A DNA stretch of 64,000 nucleotides, taken from the NCBI GenBank assembly GCA_019635875.1, contig JAHBYP010000001.1:62001-126000 (forward strand), given 5' to 3'. The DNA comes from Alphaproteobacteria bacterium (GTDB lineage Bacteria > Pseudomonadota > Alphaproteobacteria > Reyranellales > Reyranellaceae). Under the pieces are notes generated by a model, which searched no databases, was not told where the DNA came from, and worked only from the letters and a program-made list of their open reading frames with translations. The position numbers and the translations under genes were made by a program. This document shows positions 35,824-44,882 of this stretch, one piece after another. Every line of letters starts with the position of its first letter. Position 1 is the stretch's first letter.

Positions 35824-37407
35824 TCAGCGTCCGAACACCCTACGGTGGCAGGCGGCGAAGATCGACTGGAACTGGCGCAGCCTGGGCGTGAGGTAGCCGG
35901 CGCGCGAATCGGCCTTCATGCGGGCGTGGTCGGCGGCGGTGAACTGCCGCTCGTCCTCGTCGATCACGCAGTCGCAGTAGGTCGGGCAGGCGCCGCGCCG
36001 CGCCGGGTGGATGCGATCGTCGCTGCGGCAGGAAGAGACGCAGCGGCCCATGAAGGCAGCGCGCTGGCCGGGCGAGATGCGTGGCGGCTGTGCCGCGCGG
36101 CGGCGCGCATCCTCCTCCTCGATCTGCGCGCGCAGGCGGCGCGCCTGCTCGGTCGCCGCGACGCGGCGTTCCTCTTCCTCGCGGCGCGCGCGGTCTTCCT
36201 GCCGTGCCCGATCGGCGGCGGCGCGGCGTTCCAGCTCGGCGGCCTGGCGGCGCGTGTTCTCGGCCGTCGCCCGCGCGCGCAGCTCGGCGATGCGCGCTTT
36301 GGCGATGCCGGCATAGACGCCGTCGGGGAAGCGCTTGAGGAAGGCCTCGAACACTGCCGGATCGGTGCTGCGCGACACGGTGTTCCAGGCCGCCAGCTCC
36401 ATCGCCTCCTTCGACACCGGCGGTGGTTCCGGTGGCGGCGGCCTGGCCCATTTGTGCGCGTTGAGCCGCTCGGGCGAGGCGATGACGGCGGCGACCAGCG
36501 CCAGCCTGAATCCCACCGTGGGCACGCGCCGCGGGCCCTGATCGTCGAAGGGCGCGATCTCCTGGCGGTAGGACGAGCGGATATTGGCCTCGACCGTCTG
36601 GTAGTTGCCGCCCTTCACGACATAGCCGCCGCTCTGGCCGCGCGCGCCGCCGGCGCGGTAGAGGCGGAAGGACTCGAGCACGATCTCGTCGGCGTTGCCG
36701 AGGATGTCGTGCAGCCCCAGCGGGTTGGGCGCGAGCGAACCCGCGATCTGCAACTCGCCGTTCGACGAGCGCGTGCTGCGGAACCAGACATACTTCTCGA
36801 TGCCCTCCTTCATCGGGAAGGTGGTGGCTTCGAACTCCCGGGGCGTGACCTCGCCGCCGCCGCGCGCGGCGAACTCCCACTCCGCCTCGGTCGGCAGGCG
36901 CAGAAAGCCGAGCGTGCCGTCCTCGCGCGGCAGCTTGTCCCGCGCGTTCTTCAGCAGCCACTCGGAATAGAGCTGGGCGGCCTGCACCGCGTCGAACCAC
37001 GTCGTGCGCACCGCCGGCTTCATCAGCGCGCGGTCGGGCGTCTCGCAATCCTCGTTGATCGCCGCCAGCTGCAGCGCGGTGATCTCGTACTTGGCGATGT
37101 AGTAGTAGCGGCGATGCCGATCGGCACGGTCGGTGAAGGCGCCCTCGACGTACTCCTCGCGGCTCGCTTCGGCGTACTGGAAGCGCGGATCCTCGCCGCC
37201 GATGACGATGCGCCGCCGCGGCGAGCCCTCGCGCGGCACGTCGACCCGCCGGAACACCATCGCGCCGCCGCACGGCATCGGCAGGGTGAAATCGTCGGCC
37301 AGCGGCTGCGGATTGTAGAAGCGCTCAGGCCAAGGCTCGGCCGGCTGCGCCGGCGCGCCGCCCGCCAGCACGCCGCCCGCCAGCACGCCGCACAGCAGCG
37401 CCAACAT
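35824..37407 (-). CDS. Formylglycine-generating-enzyme-like (SUMF1) exported protein with Cys-rich tail
   Basis: A 527-residue protein in four parts. Signal peptide (MLALLCGVLAGGVLAGGAPAQ). FGE-sulfatase-like fold from about 40 to 310, with YYYIAKYEITALQ, FLRLPTEAEWEFAARGG, GLHDILGNADEIV and GGYVVKGGNY. A Glu/Arg-rich coiled coil at about 360-440. A C-terminal Cys-rich domain of about 85 residues (CVSSC ... CPTYCDC ... ACHRRVFG). The classic FGE catalytic cysteine pair is not evident, so it may be a binding or regulatory homologue. The same Cys-rich domain makes up the protein encoded just upstream. Confidence 0.75.
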   Translation of the reverse strand: MLALLCGVLAGGVLAGGAPAQPAEPWPERFYNPQPLADDFTLPMPCGGAMVFRRVDVPREGSPRRRIVIGGEDPRFQYAEASREEYVEGAFTDRADRHRRYYYIAKYEITALQLAAINEDCETPDRALMKPAVRTTWFDAVQAAQLYSEWLLKNARDKLPREDGTLGFLRLPTEAEWEFAARGGGEVTPREFEATTFPMKEGIEKYVWFRSTRSSNGELQIAGSLAPNPLGLHDILGNADEIVLESFRLYRAGGARGQSGGYVVKGGNYQTVEANIRSSYRQEIAPFDDQGPRRVPTVGFRLALVAAVIASPERLNAHKWARPPPPEPPPVSKEAMELAAWNTVSRSTDPAVFEAFLKRFPDGVYAGIAKARIAELRARATAENTRRQAAELERRAAADRARQEDRARREEEERRVAATEQARRLRAQIEEEDARRRAAQPPRISPGQRAAFMGRCVSSCRSDDRIHPARRGACPTYCDCVIDEDERQFTAADHARMKADSRAGYLTPRLRQFQSIFAACHRRVFGR

Positions 37408-37560
37408 GGCTCTCGATGTCAATCGCCGACGCAATGCTCGTTCCCGCCCACCGGGGCAGCCCATTCGAACCGACGGCGGGTAACGCCGACAGGCCGATTC
37501 GGTTTCGCCGCGTTACACCGCGATTGTGGCGTCGGCCGGGCGCGCGGCTACGCTCTGCGG

Positions 37561-37887
37561 CTACTGGCCGAAGGCCTGCTGGTTGCAGGCCGGCACGAGG
37601 CCGTGGAATTGCTGTGTCTTGGGATGATCGCGCCCGGCGCGCGCCGCCTCGTCCATGTCCTCGAAGTCCTGCGACGAGAAGATCTTCTCGCCCTCGTTGG
37701 CGAGGCAGTTGCAGAACATGCCGCATTGCGGCTTCTTCGAGACGTGGACGTTGGGATTGTTCTCGCAGGCGGGGATGCAATCGTTCAGGAACTTGCCGCG
37801 CTGGCTCATGCTCCACTGCGCCTGCGCCTGCGCCGGCAGGACGAAGGCGAAAGCGACGAGGGTGGTGGTGAGAAGCAGGCGTTTCAT
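37561..37887 (-). CDS. Small exported Cys-rich protein
   Basis: A 108-residue protein with a signal peptide (RLLLTTTLVAFAFVLPAQAQAQ) and six cysteines in the pattern C-x3-C, C-x3-C-x-C and one near the end (DCIPACENN ... CGMFCNC ... PACNQQAFG). The spacing and flanking residues (QR..F at the start, F near the middle, AC...FG at the end) match the C-terminal domain of the SUMF1-like protein encoded next. That makes it a free-standing version of that domain, probably disulfide-bonded in the periplasm. It lies 4 bp after the LLM oxidoreductase gene. I know no named family. Confidence 0.7.
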   Translation of the reverse strand: MKRLLLTTTLVAFAFVLPAQAQAQWSMSQRGKFLNDCIPACENNPNVHVSKKPQCGMFCNCLANEGEKIFSSQDFEDMDEAARAGRDHPKTQQFHGLVPACNQQAFGQ

Positions 37888-37890
37888 GGG

Positions 37891-39018
37891 TCACTCCGCC
37901 GCGCGCGCGAAACGGTGGTCGGGCAGGTCGACGGCGCGGTCGATCTCCTCCCCGACGTCGATCTTCTGCACCTCGGGCATCACCTCGCGCGCGAACTGGG
38001 TCATGTTGCGCACCGCCTCCTCGTGCGGCATGCCGGCGTAGGAGAACACGCCGACAAAGGCCTTGTTGGCGGTCTGCTGGTGGATCTTCACGATCTTGGC
38101 GTGCGCCTGCTCGGGCGTGCCGTAGACCTGCAGGTCGGCAAAGAACTCGATCGCCTTCGCGTCACCGTAGGTGTGCAGCTTCTCGTTCATCTTGACGTAG
38201 TACTCGTAGCCCCTGGTCGCGCGGATGTGCTCGCCGGCAAACTGGTAGTGGTCGAGCACGGTGCGATAGTAGCCGCCGATGTACGTCATCGCCATCTCGC
38301 GCGCGCGCTCGGCGCTGGGATCGACGAAGATCCAGCCGGCAGAGACCGGCTTGGGCGGTTCGCTGCCGTTGATCTCCTGGAACAGCCTGCGGTACTCGGT
38401 GAGCTCCTTCTCGACCTCGCGCCACGGCTTCTGCGGAATGATCAGCAGGCCCACCCCGAGCCGCGCCATGATCATCGCGCTCTCGGGCGAGACGGCGGCG
38501 GCATAGGTGCGGCCGCGGAAGCTTCTGAACGGCGCCGGCCGGATCGCCGTGGGCGGCTGCCGATAGTGCTTGCCGTCGTAGCGCATGATGCCGCTCTCGA
38601 GGCCATCGAGCATCGCCTCGGCATACTCGATGAAGCGCTCGCGGCTCTCGCCCATGTCCAGCCGGAAGCCGTCGAACTCGACCTTGCCGGCGCCGCGGCC
38701 GAGGCCCAGGATCATGCGGCCGTCGGAGAGGTTGTCGAGCATCGAGATCTGCTCGGCTGCGCGCATCGGATCGTGCCACGGCAGCACGACGACCATCGAG
38801 CCCAGCTTCACCGTGCGCGTGCGGCCGGCCATGTAGGACAGGAACTGCACGACGTCCGGGCACATCGTGTAGTCGGTGAAATGGTGCTCGACCGACCAGA
38901 TCGATTCGAATCCCAGCGGCTCGGCCATCTCCGCCAGCAGCAGCTCGTTGCGATAGACCTGCCGGTCGGTGACCTGCCGGCCGGTGTTCTGGAAGATCGC
39001 GGCCATCCCGACATGCAT
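37891..39018 (-). CDS. LLM-class flavin-dependent oxidoreductase
   Basis: A 375-residue luciferase-like monooxygenase with a TIM-barrel fold using FMNH2 or F420-type flavin. Recognisable segments are GFESIWSVEHHF, the LGSMVVVLPWHDPMRAAEQISMLDNLSDGR block and the FGLGRGAGKVEFDGF-like loop. The substrate is unknown. GGAG precedes the ATG at 39018. It lies 4 bp upstream of the small Cys-rich gene, so the two may be co-transcribed, with the SUMF1-like gene third. Divergent from the DUF4846 gene. Confidence 0.87.
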   Translation of the reverse strand: MHVGMAAIFQNTGRQVTDRQVYRNELLLAEMAEPLGFESIWSVEHHFTDYTMCPDVVQFLSYMAGRTRTVKLGSMVVVLPWHDPMRAAEQISMLDNLSDGRMILGLGRGAGKVEFDGFRLDMGESRERFIEYAEAMLDGLESGIMRYDGKHYRQPPTAIRPAPFRSFRGRTYAAAVSPESAMIMARLGVGLLIIPQKPWREVEKELTEYRRLFQEINGSEPPKPVSAGWIFVDPSAERAREMAMTYIGGYYRTVLDHYQFAGEHIRATRGYEYYVKMNEKLHTYGDAKAIEFFADLQVYGTPEQAHAKIVKIHQQTANKAFVGVFSYAGMPHEEAVRNMTQFAREVMPEVQKIDVGEEIDRAVDLPDHRFARAAE

Positions 39019-39190
39019 GGCGAGGCTCCATGTGCTGACGGACTGCCGGCCCGAGCTCGGCGAGGGATTGCTGCGCCCGGGATGACAGCGGGGTCCAGTC
39101 CCATGCTAAACGCTGGTTCAGCGCATTGACCAGCACGGTTTGCGGCGCATCTGCCGTACTTCCGCCGCAGGTCGCGGGCATCGTCGCGCG

Positions 39191-40003
39191 ATGCTTGCGC
39201 GTCGCCGCCTCCTCGCCACCGCCGCAGCGCTCGCCGGTGGCCTGTCATCGGCGCGTGCGCAGAGCCTGTCGCGCGAACGCCTGACCGATCGCTTCGATCC
39301 GCCGCCGGGCCATCGCCGCCTCGCCGTTCCCGATGGCCATTTCGGCGCCTGGCTGCGCGCGCTGCCGCTGCACCAGGCCGATGCGCCGATCCTGCTGCAT
39401 ACCGGCCGGCCGCGCGCCGCGCAGGGCGGCGCGGTGGCGATCGTCGACATCGATGTCGGCCGCGCCGATCTGCAGCAATGCGCCGACGCCATCATTCGCC
39501 TGCGCGCCGAGTACCTGCGCGCGCAGGGACGGCGCGACGCGCTCGCCTTCCGCTTCACCAACGGCGAGCGCTACGCCTATGCCGAGTATCTCGCCGGACG
39601 CCGGCCGGTGCCGCGCGGCAATTCGATCACCTGGGTCGCGGCGCGCCCCTCGCCCGATTCGCGCGCTGCGTTCCGCGCCTGGCTCGACGTGATCTTCACC
39701 TATGCCGGCACGATCTCGCTGGCGCGCGAGCTGCAACGTGTGGGCGATCCGGCGGCGATCGAGCCGGGCGACGTGCTGATCCAGCCCGGCTCGCCGGGCC
39801 ACGCCATCGTCGCCGTCGATGTCGCCGAGCGCGAGGGCCGGCGCGTGGCGCAGTTCGCGCAGAGCTTCATGCCGGCGCAGAGCATCCACGTGCTGCGCGG
39901 GCCGGTCGCCGGCGCCTGGTACGCGGCGTCGCGCGAGGCGGTGTTCGACACGCCCGACTGGCGCTTCGCCGCCGCCGACCTCAGGCGCTTTCCGCCAGTA
40001 TGA
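39191..40003 (+). CDS. DUF4846 domain exported protein
   Basis: A 270-residue protein with an N-terminal signal (MLARRRLLATAAALAGGLSSARAQ) containing an Arg cluster. The DUF4846 pattern follows: FDPPPGHRRLAVPDGHFGAWLRALPL, VDIDVGRADLQQCADAIIRLRAEYL, FTNGERYAYAEYLAG, and the late DVLIQPGSPGHAIVAVDVAE block, which looks like a papain-like (NlpC/P60-type) fold. Function is not established. The start at 39191 is chosen because the signal peptide begins there. The Shine-Dalgarno is weak. Confidence 0.78.
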   Translation: MLARRRLLATAAALAGGLSSARAQSLSRERLTDRFDPPPGHRRLAVPDGHFGAWLRALPLHQADAPILLHTGRPRAAQGGAVAIVDIDVGRADLQQCADAIIRLRAEYLRAQGRRDALAFRFTNGERYAYAEYLAGRRPVPRGNSITWVAARPSPDSRAAFRAWLDVIFTYAGTISLARELQRVGDPAAIEPGDVLIQPGSPGHAIVAVDVAEREGRRVAQFAQSFMPAQSIHVLRGPVAGAWYAASREAVFDTPDWRFAAADLRRFPPV

Positions 40004-40013
40004 GGCTGTCTTT

Positions 40014-40086
40014 GGGCGCGCCGGCGTCCCGCCGGCTCATGGTGGCGGCGCAAAGCGCCGCCTGCCGGCGGGACGCCGGCGCTCCC
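40014..40086. repeat. Family B inverted repeat, copy 2
   Basis: Outer arm GCGCCGGCGTCCCGCCGGC-like and its complement enclose a second hairpin GGCGGCGC AAA GCGCCGCC. It fills the convergent gap between the DUF4846 and LysR genes. Confidence 0.82.
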
Positions 40087-40099
40087 AGGAACTCAATCT

Positions 40100-41011
40100 C
40101 TAAGCGATCTTGAGGCGGCGCGGGCCCTCGACCTTGTCGCGCGCCAGCTCGTCGAGCAGCCAGCTGCGGAAGGCGACGATCTTGGGCCGCTGCGCCATGT
40201 GCGCCGGGCAGACGAACCACCACGCCTTGCCGCTGGCCACGACATCGGGGAAGGGCTGCACCAGCCGGCCCTCGCGCAGATCCTCGACGAAGAGATCGGG
40301 CGGGCCGATGGCCACGCCGGCGCCTTCGAGCGCCGCCTCGACGGCGATCTTGGTCGAGTCGAAGGCCAGCACACGGCGCGGCTTGAAATCGTCGAGCCCC
40401 ATGGCGCGCAGCCAGATCGGCCACTCGGGCTCGTAGTGCGTGTCGATCAGCGGCGCCTTGCGCAGATCGTCGGGCGTCTTGAGCATGGCGGCGAATTTCG
40501 GACTGGTGAGCGGCGTCAGCACGTCGGCGAACAGCTTGGTGGCGTGCAGATCCTCGGCCGGCTGGCCGGCGAAACGGATCGCGCAGTCGACGTTCTCGCG
40601 CTCGAAATCGACGCTGCGCTGCGTCGTCGTCATGCGCACCTCGATGTCGGGATGCGCGGTCTGGAAGCGATGCAGGCGCGGCACCAGCCAGGCGAGCGCG
40701 AAGGTGGTGACGAGGCTCAGGGTCAGCACCTTGGTGCCGCTGCGCTGCTCGAGCTTCTGCAGCGCCGCGGCCATGCGGTCGAAGGCGTCGCGCAGGTCGG
40801 GCAGCAGCGCCTCGGCGTCCTCGGTCAGCAACAGCCCGCGCGGCAGGCGGCGGAACAGTGCCACGCCCAGCCGCTCCTCCAGCCCTTTCACCTGATGGCT
40901 GACGGCGGCCGGCGTCACCGCCAGCTCGTCGGCGGCGGCGACGAAGCTCCTGTGTCGTGCGGCGGCCTCGAAGGCGCGCAAGGCATTGAGCGGCAGCGGG
41001 CCCCGGGACAT
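40100..41011 (-). CDS. LysR-family regulator, GcvA-like
   Basis: A 303-residue regulator beginning MSRGPLPLNALRAFEAAARH. The helix-turn-helix FVAAADELAVTPAAVSHQVKGLEERLG and the following LFRRLPRGLLLTEDAEALLP are typical of the GcvA/AmpR subgroup, as is the effector-domain stretch EWPIWLRAMG. The target is not obvious; the only divergent neighbour is the DUF1127 gene 135 bp away. The reading frame is open for about 130 codons upstream, but that part is antisense to the DUF1127 gene. Confidence 0.88.
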   Translation of the reverse strand: MSRGPLPLNALRAFEAAARHRSFVAAADELAVTPAAVSHQVKGLEERLGVALFRRLPRGLLLTEDAEALLPDLRDAFDRMAAALQKLEQRSGTKVLTLSLVTTFALAWLVPRLHRFQTAHPDIEVRMTTTQRSVDFERENVDCAIRFAGQPAEDLHATKLFADVLTPLTSPKFAAMLKTPDDLRKAPLIDTHYEPEWPIWLRAMGLDDFKPRRVLAFDSTKIAVEAALEGAGVAIGPPDLFVEDLREGRLVQPFPDVVASGKAWWFVCPAHMAQRPKIVAFRSWLLDELARDKVEGPRRLKIA

Positions 41012-41146
41012 GGGCAGGCTTATACCAGCTAAGTCTGAGGGCGAGAAGACATCCGTTGTGGGGAATGGCCGAACGCCCACATATCGCGTGTTAGCAACGT
41101 CTGGACGGGCACTTGTATCGACACAATGCCCAAATGGAGTTGAGCC

Positions 41147-41371
41147 ATGGCGCTCGTGACCGACAGCCTCATCCACGCCCCGGCGCCCAAGGCGTCCTTC
41201 GTCGGGCAGCTCACCGTCGCCGCCACCGCGGCCTTCGACTGGCTGTTCCGTCGTCTCGAGCTGGCTCGCTCGCGTGCCGATCTGCTGGAGATGGACGATC
41301 GCATGCTGGCCGATATCGGCCTCGACCGGGCGACCGCCAAGAGCGAAGGCCAGCGCGGGTTCTGGGGTTAA
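41147..41371 (+). CDS. DUF1127 domain protein
   Basis: A 74-residue protein ending in the DUF1127 motif: RSRADLLEMDDRMLADIGLDRATAKSEG, a short Arg-rich helix pair. The family is abundant in Alphaproteobacteria. Some small members affect RNA turnover and nutrient metabolism, but this one is longer at the N-terminus and unassigned. GGAG lies before the ATG. Family C repeat C2 follows and may end the transcript. Confidence 0.85.
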   Translation: MALVTDSLIHAPAPKASFVGQLTVAATAAFDWLFRRLELARSRADLLEMDDRMLADIGLDRATAKSEGQRGFWG

Positions 41372-41379
41372 GTCGTGCC

Positions 41380-41443
41380 TGTCATCCCGAGCGAGCGAGG
41401 GATCCAGGACCACTCTAGATCCCTCGCTGCGCTCGGGATGACA
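41380..41443. repeat. Family C inverted repeat, copy 2
   Basis: TGTCATCCCGAGCG...AGCGAGGGATC pairs with GATCCCTCGCTGCGCTCGGGATGACA; the left arm lacks two bases of the right. It sits between convergent stops. Confidence 0.85.
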
Positions 41444-41446
41444 AAG

Positions 41447-42379
41447 CTAGCGGAAATCGGGAACGCGGATCGCGTTGGGCAGGACGGTGACGGTCGCCGG
41501 CAGGCGGCCGACCGTCTCGCCGTCGACATCGACCAGCGTCTCGGCGCCGTCGCTTTCCAGCCGGATCGACCGCATGCCCTGGCGCAGGCTCACCGCCGGA
41601 TGGCCGATATGGCCGCCGTCGTACAGCCTGGGCATGACTTGCAGCAGCGCCTGCAGGCGGCCCAGCCTGCCGAGCTCGACCATGTCGAGCAGGCCGTCAT
41701 CGACCAGCGCCGGCGGCACAAGTTTCATGCCGCCGCCGCCCGAGGGCAGGCCGGCGATCATGCCGCCGAACAACGCTCGTTCCTCCGCGGGTGATTCGTC
41801 GATCGCGATGCGTGTCGTGCGCGCGGCGTAGCGCAGCACGACCGGCGGCGTGGCGAGGTAATAGGCGATGCGCCCCAGCCGCTTCATCCAGCGTGACGTC
41901 GAGGCGTCGCGGCTGATCGTGGCCGGCGCGCCGAAGCTGACCAGGATCAGGCCGTGACGCGTGTGCGGCGTGCCCTCGAGTCCCTGCAGTTCGATGCGCA
42001 TGGCGTCGATCAGGCGCGTGCGGCGGTTGGCCAGCGCGTCGATCGCCTCGGCCGGATCGAGCGGCACGCCCAGCCCGCGGCAGGAATCGTTGCCGGTGCC
42101 GGCGGGCATCGGCGCCAGCGTGAGCCTCGAGGCGTCGACGCCCGACGCCAGCATGCCGTTGAGCACCTCGTTGACCGAGCCGTCGCCGCCCAGCACGACG
42201 AAGCGCTCGCAGCCCTTCAGCGCCGCCGCGCGCGTCCAGCGCGTCGCATCGCCCGGCCGCAGGGTGAAGCTCACATCGAGCGGCCCGAGCACCGCCGCCA
42301 TGCGCTCGCGGAACCACGGCCAGCGCTTCGCCATCCGGCCCTTGGCCGCCATCGGGTTGACGATGACCTTGGTGCGCAT
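41447..42379 (-). CDS. Diacylglycerol kinase family lipid kinase
   Basis: A 310-residue protein with the DAGK catalytic domain: VNPMAAKGR at the N-terminus, the nucleotide motif VLGGDGSVNEVLNG (Gly64-Gly67) and PAGTGND near residue 93. A C-terminal beta-sandwich domain follows, as in YegS/DgkB. It would phosphorylate a lipid or sphingoid base at the membrane using ATP; the exact lipid is unknown. Divergent from the M20 hydrolase across repeat C3. Confidence 0.87.
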   Translation of the reverse strand: MRTKVIVNPMAAKGRMAKRWPWFRERMAAVLGPLDVSFTLRPGDATRWTRAAALKGCERFVVLGGDGSVNEVLNGMLASGVDASRLTLAPMPAGTGNDSCRGLGVPLDPAEAIDALANRRTRLIDAMRIELQGLEGTPHTRHGLILVSFGAPATISRDASTSRWMKRLGRIAYYLATPPVVLRYAARTTRIAIDESPAEERALFGGMIAGLPSGGGGMKLVPPALVDDGLLDMVELGRLGRLQALLQVMPRLYDGGHIGHPAVSLRQGMRSIRLESDGAETLVDVDGETVGRLPATVTVLPNAIRVPDFR

Positions 42380-42433
42380 GCCGCTCCCGGTAAGCGCGCT
42401 TCTGCGGCGCGCCGTTGCAGCACTCTATCGCCA

Positions 42434-42501
42434 CTGTCATTCCGAGCGCAGCGAGGAATCCGGGCCGCCCGCCGGATTCCTCGCTTCGCTCGGAATGACA
42501 G
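42434..42501. repeat. Family C inverted repeat, copy 3
   Basis: CTGTCATTCCGAGCGCAGCG and CGCTTCGCTCGGAATGACAG arms with an inner AGGAATCCGG/CCGGATTCCT stem, in the divergent gap 42380-42542. Confidence 0.87.
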
Positions 42502-42542
42502 CGTGCTCTAGACTGCCGCCGACCTTTGCATCCGGAGTAGTC

Positions 42543-43715
42543 ATGACCATCGATCCCGCGATCGCCGCCTTCGCGACCGACCTCACCGCCTGGCGCCGCG
42601 ACATCCACGCCCATCCCGAGCTCGGCTTCGAGGAGGAGCGCACCAGCGCCATCGTCGCGGCGAAGCTCAAGGAGTTCGGCTGCGAGGTCACCACGGGCAT
42701 CGGCAAGACCGGCGTCGTCGGCACCATCCGCGTCGGCAATAACCCGCGCGCCGTCGGCCTGCGCGCCGACATGGACGCGCTGCCGATGGACGAGATGAAC
42801 ACGTTCGAGCATGCCTCGAAGCACAAGGGCCGCATGCATGCCTGCGGCCATGACGGCCACACCACGATGCTGCTGGGCGCGGCGCGCCATCTGGCGGCGA
42901 CGCGCAACTTCGACGGCACGGTGCACTTCATCTTCCAGCCCGCCGAGGAAGGCCGCGGCGGCGCCGAGGCGATGGTCAGGGACGGGCTGTTCGAGAAGTT
43001 CCCCTGCGAGGTCGTGTTCGGCATGCACAACCGGCCGAAGCTCGATGTCGGGCGCTTCCAGATCCGCTCCGGCCCGATGATGGCCGGCGGCGGGCTGTTC
43101 GACATCCACATCAAGGGCAAGGGCGCGCATGGCGCGCGGCCCGAGAGCGGCGTCGATCCCGTGGTGATCGGCGGCCATATCATCACCGCGCTGCAGACCG
43201 TGATCTCGCGCACCCTGGCGCCGATCGATTCGGGCGTGATCAGCATCACCCAGATGCATGCCGGCGACGCCTACAACGTGATCCCCGAGACCGCCGTGCT
43301 GCGCGGCACCGTGCGCGCCTTCCGCAAGGAGGTGATGGCGACGATCAAGGAGAAGATCGAGCGCATCGCCTCGGGCATCGCGCACACGCTGGGCGGCGAG
43401 GCGAAGGCCGACGTGCGCATCGTCTTCCCGCCGCTGGTCAACAACCCCGACGAGGCGAAGTGGATCGGCGACGTCGCCGCCTCGATCGTCGGCGAGGACA
43501 AGGTCAACCGCGAAGGTGCCTACGTGATGGCCTCGGAGGATTTCTCCTACATGCTGGAGAAGGTGCCGGGCGCCTTCATCCTGATCGGCAACGGCGGCGG
43601 CGAGGGCGGCTGCGAGGTGCACAATCCCGGCTACGACTTCAACGACGAGGCGCTGCCGCTGGGCGCCACGCTGTGGGCGCGGGTCGTCGAGACGCGGCTG
43701 GCGAAGCGCGATTGA
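42543..43715 (+). CDS. M20 family amidohydrolase (hippurate hydrolase-like)
   Basis: A 390-residue zinc metallopeptidase-fold amidohydrolase. Metal and catalytic residues are visible in order: RADMDALPM, MHACGHDGHTTM, PAEEGRGGAEAM, FGMHNRP, and EVHNPGYDFND near the C-terminus. The central dimerisation domain begins GGLFDIHIKGKGAHGARPESGVDP. It would cleave N-acyl amino acids or related amides. The next gene starts with a TTG overlapping its stop, so the two are likely translated in series. Confidence 0.9.
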   Translation: MTIDPAIAAFATDLTAWRRDIHAHPELGFEEERTSAIVAAKLKEFGCEVTTGIGKTGVVGTIRVGNNPRAVGLRADMDALPMDEMNTFEHASKHKGRMHACGHDGHTTMLLGAARHLAATRNFDGTVHFIFQPAEEGRGGAEAMVRDGLFEKFPCEVVFGMHNRPKLDVGRFQIRSGPMMAGGGLFDIHIKGKGAHGARPESGVDPVVIGGHIITALQTVISRTLAPIDSGVISITQMHAGDAYNVIPETAVLRGTVRAFRKEVMATIKEKIERIASGIAHTLGGEAKADVRIVFPPLVNNPDEAKWIGDVAASIVGEDKVNREGAYVMASEDFSYMLEKVPGAFILIGNGGGEGGCEVHNPGYDFNDEALPLGATLWARVVETRLAKRD

Positions 43716-44557
43716 CCGACGACGGCAAGCCGCAGGTCGGCCGCCCCGGCCTCCTCGCTGTGGACGACAGCGAGTTCCTCAAGCGCGACGAACTGCGCGG
43801 CATACGCTTCGCGCTGGAGTACGAGCGCGCCGAGCTGGCGCTGCGCGGCTGGGGCGTGCGATCGACCGTGATCGCGTTCGGCAGCGCCCGCATCCCCTCG
43901 CCCGAGATGCTGCGCGCCGCCGGCGAAGGCGGCGTGCAGGGCCGTGATGCGCGGCAGCTCGACAGGCTGGCCCCTCTCGCGCGCTACTACGACGTGGCGC
44001 GCGAGTTCGGCCGCATCGTCTCGCAGCGCGGCGGCGCGCTCGATCGCACCATGGAGGGGCGCCACAACGTCATCGCCACCGGCGGCGGACCGGGCATCAT
44101 GGAGGCGGCGAATCGCGGTGCGGCCGATGTCGGCGCGCCGTCGATCGGCTTCAACATCGCCCTGCCGCACGAGCAGGCGCCGAACCCGTATTCGACGCCG
44201 GAGCTGACTTTCCATTTCCACTACTTCGCCATGCGCAAGATGCATCTGGCGATGCGTGCCCGGGCGCTGGCGGTGTTTCCCGGCGGCTTCGGCACCTTCG
44301 ACGAGCTGTTCGAGATCCTGACCTTGCAGCAAACCGGCAAGGGCCATCAGGCGATCGTCGTGCTGATCGGCGGCGAATTCTGGCGCGACACGGTCGGCTT
44401 CGACGCGCTGGCTTCACGCGGCCTGATCGATGCCGGCGACCTGGCGCTGTTTCGCATCGTCGATACCGCCGAGGAGGCCTGGGCCTATCTGGTCGAGCGC
44501 GGCCTGCTCGAGCAGGCGGCGTCGGACATCACCCCGCTGCCGACCGACGAGCCGTGA
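43712..44557 (+). CDS. LOG family Rossmann-fold protein (TIGR00730-like)
   Basis: A 281-residue protein with both LOG motifs: GGGPGIMEAANRGA and the catalytic PGGFGTFDELFEIL. The relatively long N-terminus (ELRGIRFALEYERAELALRGWGVRSTVIAFGSARI) places it in the longer LOG-like branch, whose members are not shown to activate cytokinins and may hydrolyse other nucleotide monophosphates. The start appears to be a TTG at 43712 overlapping the previous stop (TTGA). A GTG at 43759 is the alternative. Confidence 0.8.
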   Translation: MTDDGKPQVGRPGLLAVDDSEFLKRDELRGIRFALEYERAELALRGWGVRSTVIAFGSARIPSPEMLRAAGEGGVQGRDARQLDRLAPLARYYDVAREFGRIVSQRGGALDRTMEGRHNVIATGGGPGIMEAANRGAADVGAPSIGFNIALPHEQAPNPYSTPELTFHFHYFAMRKMHLAMRARALAVFPGGFGTFDELFEILTLQQTGKGHQAIVVLIGGEFWRDTVGFDALASRGLIDAGDLALFRIVDTAEEAWAYLVERGLLEQAASDITPLPTDEP

Positions 44558-44596
44558 GAGCGCGGTAGCGCCGTCTCGCCATCGTATGCGATCGCG

Positions 44597-44835
44597 CTTC
44601 CCCCGGAGGGCAGGGCGATCGCGTATAGCCTTCTTTCCTTCTCCCCGCGAAGGCGGGGAGAAGGTGCCCGAAGGGCGGATGAGGGGCTTCGCGGAGTCTC
44701 GACACCACCGATATGTGGCGTTGCGCGAGAAGCCCCTCATCCGCCTCGCTGGCGCTCGGCACCTTCTCCCCGCCGTCGCGGGGAGAAGGAACTGGAGCAA
44801 AGCCATATGCGATCGCCCTGCCCTCCGGGGGAAGG
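44597..44835. repeat. Nested palindromes (family A-like outer arms around a family D core)
   Basis: The outer arms CTTCCCCCGGAGGGCAGGGC (44597-44616) and their complement ending at 44835 enclose a second long inverted repeat. Its arms start CCTTCTCCCCG with their own GGGGAGAAGG partner, then GGATGAGGGGCTTC / GAAGCCCCTCATCC. The gap 44558-44882 holds only this. Confidence 0.85.
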
Positions 44836-44882
44836 AAGATCGCGTCGCTGCCATCCCTCGAGGGTGCGCAAAATGGCGCCGC

